Origin: Thermomucor indicae-seudaticae
Taxonomy: Eukaryota; Mucoromycota; Mucoromycetes; Mucorales; Lichtheimiaceae
Assembly: GCA_000787465.1 (NCBI GenBank)
Contig: JSYX01000812.1
Coordinates: 1-12,108 of the forward strand
Reading direction: 5' to 3'
Length of the DNA stretch: 12,108 nt
The translations under genes and the position numbers were made by a program. Each line of letters opens with the position of its first letter. Positions within the stretch are counted from its first letter, which is position 1. Shown here one piece after another: positions 7,683 to 12,108 of this stretch. Below the pieces are notes generated by a model. That model had not been told where the DNA came from, ran no database searches, and worked only from the letters and a program-made list of their open reading frames with translations.

Positions 7683-7914
7683 TAAGGTTCCGTCTCCAGC
7701 TCAGGATAAACTTTTATATATGTCAAAAATAAGGGGCTAGAAATAAATTACCAGTTCTACAATTGCTTTTTTATGCTAGCGCTTATCCTCCATATCAAAT
7801 ACATACTATGTGATATGAATAAACGTCAGATGTGTACATATTCATAAAAGGATACTTGGAAATCGCTCCTAGGAATAGATATCATAATTCACAAAATGTT
7901 TCGTGTTATTTTTT

Positions 7915-8127
7915 ATGGACTACCGATTCACAGACAAATTGACCCGCATCAGTCCTTCTGATAAGCCAAAAAACCCAAACTACTTATGTTACACAGTAGA
8001 CGGCGGATGTCATAACCCGTATTTTTATGTTACTGAGGAGGAAAACCCACCATCAGTCCATAAGTACTACAATGACTCATCTACAATTGCGCTGCTTCGG
8101 CTAAGCAATAGAATACGTTCCCAGTGA
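7915..8127 (+). CDS. Unrecognised ORF, 70 residues, convergent to SLA1
   Basis: I do not recognise this protein. ATG 7915 to TGA 8125-8127 gives a peptide starting MDYRFTDKLT with a Pro/Tyr/Asn-rich middle (NPYFYVTEEENPP) and a basic end. There is no signal peptide or membrane segment. Its stop lies 20 bases from the SLA1 stop on the other strand, so it would overlap the SLA1 3' UTR. The even composition is coding-like, but no promoter, intron or family supports it; chance is quite possible. Confidence 0.2.
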   Translation: MDYRFTDKLTRISPSDKPKNPNYLCYTVDGGCHNPYFYVTEEENPPSVHKYYNDSSTIALLRLSNRIRSQ

Positions 8128-8147
8128 TCACTGCTTTCTTTGCTGTC

Positions 8148-11100
8148 TTAAAAGTTTGATGGCCAGGTGCCATGATTGTATGGTTGTGACTGGACAGGGT
8201 TTTGAATAAACATATTAGCACTGGGTGTAGAGAATTGCACACTAGCTGCTCCCGTTCTTTGAGGACTTAATGGACCAACAGTATCAATTGGTGAACCAAA
8301 AGGGTTTTCGGGCGCTAATTGTGCAAGACGTTATTGTAAGTTATCAATCATTCAGACACGCTGACTGCATATACATACTTGCGCTTTGCCAGGTTCGCAA
8401 GCCTGTCGGTTGGGCAGCGATACTAGCTCTGTTAAAGTAAGTTGCCTGCATAGTATAATATCTGGATTGAGGAATTTGCTGGCCCGTTAAGGTTGCTGTT
8501 AGTGGCTGTGAAGGCGCGTATGATTGCACCATGCCCGTCGCCATCGGTTGTTGATATGGACCCATATTAGATTGATGCGTAGCATATTGAGGTTGTTGTG
8601 TTGATAAATGATGTGTAGAATAGACTGGCTGCGTCCCTGTCATTGCGGGCTGCAGCTGCTGTAATTGCCATGATTGAACTGTTTGTTGCTGCGCAGCATA
8701 TTGACCTGTTCCTGCAGGACCTGTTTGCGCTGGTATCTGACGTTGTGAAATTTCGCCGCCGAAGGTTTGAGAGACTGTAGTTGGATAGTTGTTCAGTATG
8801 GACGTTTGAGAATGTATTTGCTTGCCGCTAGCTGAGCTACTGGTAGCTTGTGCCGCTTGAAGTGAAGACGACCATAACTGGATATTTGCAGTTTGATTGG
8901 AGTTTTGATTTATGGAGCCTCTGTCATACTTCTGAACAGGCACCGTTTGTAAAGGATATGCTTGTTCCTGTTCTTGCCAGCGTCTTAAGGTTGGATCAGC
9001 AGAGTGCTTAAGCACCGATACTGGACGTTGCCTGGGAGGCGGTTGCTGATACGCTGCAGGGCTTCCACTAACACCGGTAACTGCAGCAGAAATAACTGCA
9101 GGCCGAGTCTGAACAGCAGGCACAGTTTGCTGCGGAGTCTGCGTTGGATTATGAGAGGAATGTTGTACAGATTTTTCTTGTGAAGAATCACGAGGTGTCC
9201 AAGCGTCGTCATCGAATCCGATCAAATCGCCCACAGGTTGGTTTGATGGCGTGCTGCGGCTTCCTGAGTTTCTCTCGTCGGTAGAAGAGCTAAACTGAGT
9301 ACCTATAAATTCAAGAATATCAGGGTGTATTTCCTTTGGCGCTGAAACACTCGCTTCCGGCCTTGATGCTGCTGGTAGGAATAATGATCAGACCAAGATA
9401 ATTTCAACAAAAGAATTAAACTTGCCTGGTGGTGGTTTAGCAGTGTCAGATCCAATAAGTTCATGACGTGGCTTCCTAACCACATCCTGGTCTGCAGATA
9501 TCTGTTCCGTCGACGTTGCTTGTTTCGACTCGTCATCAATTTCGTCATCTGATGGCGGCTCTGGTCTTTCTGTTTCAATATATCTTTCAATACGCTGCAC
9601 ATGCTTTTCCTTTAACCCAAGCGTTTTCATTCTTTTGTGCGTTAAAGAAGGGATATCGCTGTCGTCGAGTTTGTCAGCTTGGAAAGCTGAAGCGTATACA
9701 AGCGCAGATTCCATCGGTATGCCTATCATCATAAACCAGTCGAACCAATCCCAGTTAGGATTGACCCTTTTCGCCTGCATGCTTGGTTTAGCTACAGACG
9801 AGGAAAGAGCGCTGGATTGTGGGCGCGGTGGCATTGGGGGTGTCTTTGGACTTCCTGAACCCATGTTCATCAGTTCAACCTCAGGGCCATTGGTGAGACT
9901 TCTTCCGAGCTCCTGTTCAACCCACTGGATATCCGCGACACTCATTTTCTCAATCGGAACGTCGATTTTTACACCGTTAACTTTATGCAAGCGGAACTTT
10001 CCGTCAAAGTAAGATAAGAACTGAGCATCCACCTTGAAGGCACCACTACGGTCAGTCCAAGTACGGACTTTAGACATATCTGGCACTAAAATCAATGATA
10101 CCTATGTAAGCGAACGCAGTAGCAGTTCGGATGCCTGGAATAGCATACTTACTCGGCAGATCCTGAGTTTTACGGTCAGCCATACTACGTGCGCGGGCAA
10201 TATTGACCGCTCGACGATCTGGAATATGCTCACATAAGAAATGCTGGCCTCTAGCTTGACCATTTTCCGCATACCTGAAGAATGACTAGGCAGAGTCACA
10301 GTACGTTGAAGTGGCTGATAGCAATTAGTATAATGCTGATAAATGCCCCTGTTGAAAGAAAGCCACTTACTGCAGAAAGTCGTTTTGCCGCTTCCGACTG
10401 TCGTCTTAGAGTTTCTTCGAGTTCACGCGTCTTGGCAGCTCTCCCTTCTTGCTGTTTTCGCTCCTCTTCTGTTTGCGTATCCTCCTTCATTCTCTGTTCA
10501 TTTTTTTGTACGCTTTCGCTAGCTGGTTCGTCCGAAAATTGCACATACGTCGATGGGACTATACCTTGACGCCCGTCTGTTTTCTCCACACGCCACCATC
10601 CATCTTCACGCTTATAATCCAGCACAAGAACTTGCTCATTTTCATTAACTGATACCTCATCCCCACTTTCGGCAGCAAAAGTGTAAAGAACTGTAGCCCA
10701 TCTGGGCTCACAAGCTTGTGGTGATGATTGATTTGGATGTGGTGGCGTAGCTGGAGGGTTTGCATGTCCTTCAGGTGCGTCGCGTGACTTAGGGCCAGCT
10801 CCATAGGATATAGACGTACTCTCCGGTGCATGTGTGGTGGGTTTGATGTGTGTAGCAGCTCGCTGTGCCAAACTTCGAGTATCGGAAATTTTCACTAAGA
10901 TGGCTTTAGCCTCGGACTTCGACGATGCCTGGAGGTCTAACACAGCAGGCCTGCTTCCCGATATTTCGATATGAAGATTCTTCCCGTCAAAAAGAAATTT
11001 GGTTACGTCAAGGATTGGATATTGTTGCACCGGCGTCGTCGTGTCAGTTTCGCTACCATAGCACAGCAATCCGTTTCCGACCGTCAAGTTCCCTTTACTC

Positions 11101-11813
11101 TTCTTCTTTTTCTTCTTGACTGCGTCATAATCGTGCACTGTCCACGACTGCACATCGTCTTCTGCTAGGATATTCGAACGCTCACGCTGAAATGCGATAA
11201 GCAGAGTCACACTGAGCTACCGTAGATTATAATCTATCGCATAAAAACTTACGCTTTGTTTCTCTCTACGTGTCGTAGTAGGTTCTGATTCCGTTTCGGC
11301 CATATGCTGCTCTTCTTGCACCTGACTGAAATTATTATCTTCCTCTAAATCCTCGTTGTCCTTAATGTCCTCCACATAGTTGCTAGGAGCCAAGCCAATA
11401 ACCCCACTATCCTTGAGTTTCACCAGAAGCCAGTCAGGATCATCACGCTCCAGCACCAGCATCTCCTGACCCTCTTGAAAAGTTAACTCTTCTTCATGCT
11501 GTGCGGAATAATCATATTCGGCACGAACTCTGCCAACCGGTTGACACTATATACGACGTGCGTTATTCAGATGTGACAACAACAGAACGCGGCGTTGCTA
11601 AGTCTTCCAAACTCCGGAGCCTACCTTGGTGAGATAGGTTGCCGGTACCAGGCCAACGAAGCAGTCGCCCTCCGATGATCTTCGTTCGACCCGCCACCAG
11701 TCTCCGTCTTCTTTTTCAATTACATAAAGGATGTCGTCCTCATGTATGTCGATTTCTTCTGTAGTGCGTGCTTGGTAGTCATACAGAGCCTTGCATACCT
11801 CTACGTACTTCAT
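8148..11813 (-). CDS. SLA1: SLA1-type endocytic adaptor / actin patch protein, eight exons, 1074 residues
   Basis: Sla1 couples cargo recognition, clathrin and actin nucleation at cortical endocytic patches. Exons: 11813-11625, 11546-11254, 11186-10371, 10314-10275, 10218-10153, 10085-9426, 9371-8379, 8314-8148 (second exon ends at 11253). All join in phase. Order of parts: SH3-1 (4-62), SH3-2 (69-121), PH-like region (about 174-265), SH3-3 (324-377), charged coiled stretch (385-432), SHD1 (475-530, TWTDRSGAFKVDAQF), SHD2 SAM-like (580-640, WDWFDWFMMIG), clathrin-box match LIGFD (738-742), Gln-rich tail, LxxQxTG-type Prk1/Ark1 target motifs IAAQPTG (1006-1012) and LSPQRTG (1035-1041), and NPF (1023-1025). 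SHD1 binds NPFxD cargo signals in yeast. Yeast Sla1 is about 1244 residues, so this one is shorter in its repeats. Start chosen at ATG 11813, immediately before SH3-1 as in the family, with AAA before it. Confidence 0.95.
9372..9425 (-). other. GC-AG intron 6 of SLA1 (54 bp)
   Basis: The donor reads CAG|GCAAGT, the classical strong context of GC donors, and the acceptor is TACCAG. Joining 9426 to 9371 keeps phase 1 and turns PPPG into PPPA-SRPEASV, continuing the frame through the clathrin-box region. The only nearby GT (GTTTAA, two bases further) is in the wrong phase. An acceptor three bases later would drop one codon. Confidence 0.8.
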
Positions 11814-11818
11814 TTTGC

Positions 11819-11827
11819 TTATCGCAT
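11819..11827 (-). promoter_or_regulatory. Minimal upstream ORF (Met-Arg-stop) before the SLA1 start
   Basis: ATG CGA TAA ends five bases before the SLA1 initiator, out of frame with it. If the transcript begins upstream, scanning ribosomes would meet this start first. A two-codon uORF this close would lower translation, since reinitiation within five bases is unlikely. Its effect depends on the transcription start, which I cannot see. Confidence 0.4.
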
Positions 11828-12108
11828 GTACTTTGGTTTCCGAAGAAGGAGCTCCGCTTAAGATTTCGCACAATAGCAGGACATTTACAAATCAGAACAC
11901 GCACCTAAGTCTCTTAGAAAGAAGACTAGCGAGAATTGTATGGAACTTTACTGAACAGTACGAGAATTGAGCCGAGGTCGTAAACGAAAAGTGAATGCTC
12001 TTCTACGACCTCGCTGCTCGGGCTAACGATTTACCCGGATTCAATGTCTGTCTCTCCGTCTGGGCGAAGCTTTACAGGTTTATTCTTTAAAATTTGCAAA
12101 AGATTTTG
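11828..12108 (-). promoter_or_regulatory. SLA1 upstream region
   Basis: No gene is seen in the last 280 bases. They lie immediately 5' of SLA1 and should hold its leader and promoter. A 10-bp inverted repeat is the main structure. No TATA box could be fixed with confidence. The reading frame stays open for a further 20 codons before the chosen ATG but offers no ATG start. Confidence 0.4.
11973..12013. repeat. 10-bp perfect inverted repeat upstream of SLA1
   Basis: CGAGGTCGTA (11973-11982) and TACGACCTCG (12004-12013) are exact inverted copies with a 21-base spacer. They sit 160-200 bp before the SLA1 ATG. The element could be an operator for a dimeric factor or a hairpin in a long leader; it does not resemble the MITE ends in this window. 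Confidence 0.6.

Noticed and set aside
9303..9602. 99-residue minus-strand ORF over the SLA1 exon 6/7 junction
   Set aside because: It is in another frame, with low-complexity Gln/Arg/Leu content, and is a shadow of the SLA1 exons and intron.
9635..10012. 125-residue plus-strand ORF
   Set aside because: It is antisense to the SHD1-SHD2 exon of SLA1, whose domains are clear; it has no family features.
1..12108. CRISPR array, rRNA or bacterial operon
   Set aside because: No regularly spaced repeats, no rRNA-like blocks, and the genes are spliced and eukaryotic.

Overview
The window looks like nuclear DNA of a filamentous fungus, probably an early-diverging one (Mucoromycota-like); the phylum is an inference. 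The evidence is two intact intron-rich genes of fungal type, introns of 53-78 bp with GT-AG or GC-AG ends and CTAAC/TACTAAT-like branch sites, AT-rich spacers, and several short TA-flanked inverted-repeat transposons.

Layout. (1) 1-2328, minus strand, running off the left edge: a multi-exon gene of the FEN1/XPG-like 5' nuclease family. Its PIN-like, XPG-I and H3TH motifs are readable, but the initiator position is GTG and the reading frame is broken at an 8-T run and probably at one or two more places, so I call it a pseudogene or decaying copy. (2) 2329-3202: a divergent spacer with a threefold motif and two inverted repeats. (3) 3203-3870, plus strand: a complete four-exon Cu/Zn superoxide dismutase with every metal ligand present. 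(4) 3871-8147: a repeat-rich spacer of about 4.3 kb. It holds two related 152-bp MITEs (4561-4712 and 4926-5077), a diverged tandem duplication (5793-5989), a G-rich hairpin-bearing patch (6389-6482), an 807-bp pogo/Tigger-type non-autonomous element (6876-7682) with a 79-bp Tc1-like fold-back element nested in it (6992-7070), and a few weak, unrecognised ORFs. (5) 8148-11813, minus strand: a complete eight-exon SLA1-type endocytic adaptor of 1074 residues, with three SH3 domains, a PH-like region, SHD1, SHD2 and a Gln-rich tail. (6) 11814-12108: the SLA1 upstream region, with a minimal uORF and a 10-bp inverted repeat.

The genes are not an operon and show no shared pathway: SOD1 detoxifies superoxide, while SLA1 links cargo, clathrin and actin assembly at endocytic patches. 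The two intact genes splice in phase without any base correction. That argues that the breaks in the nuclease gene are real decay and not poor sequence quality. I did not find a clearly new biological system. The best leads are the decayed nuclease family member, the nested transposon structure, the MITE pair, and the splicing and motif details of SLA1.
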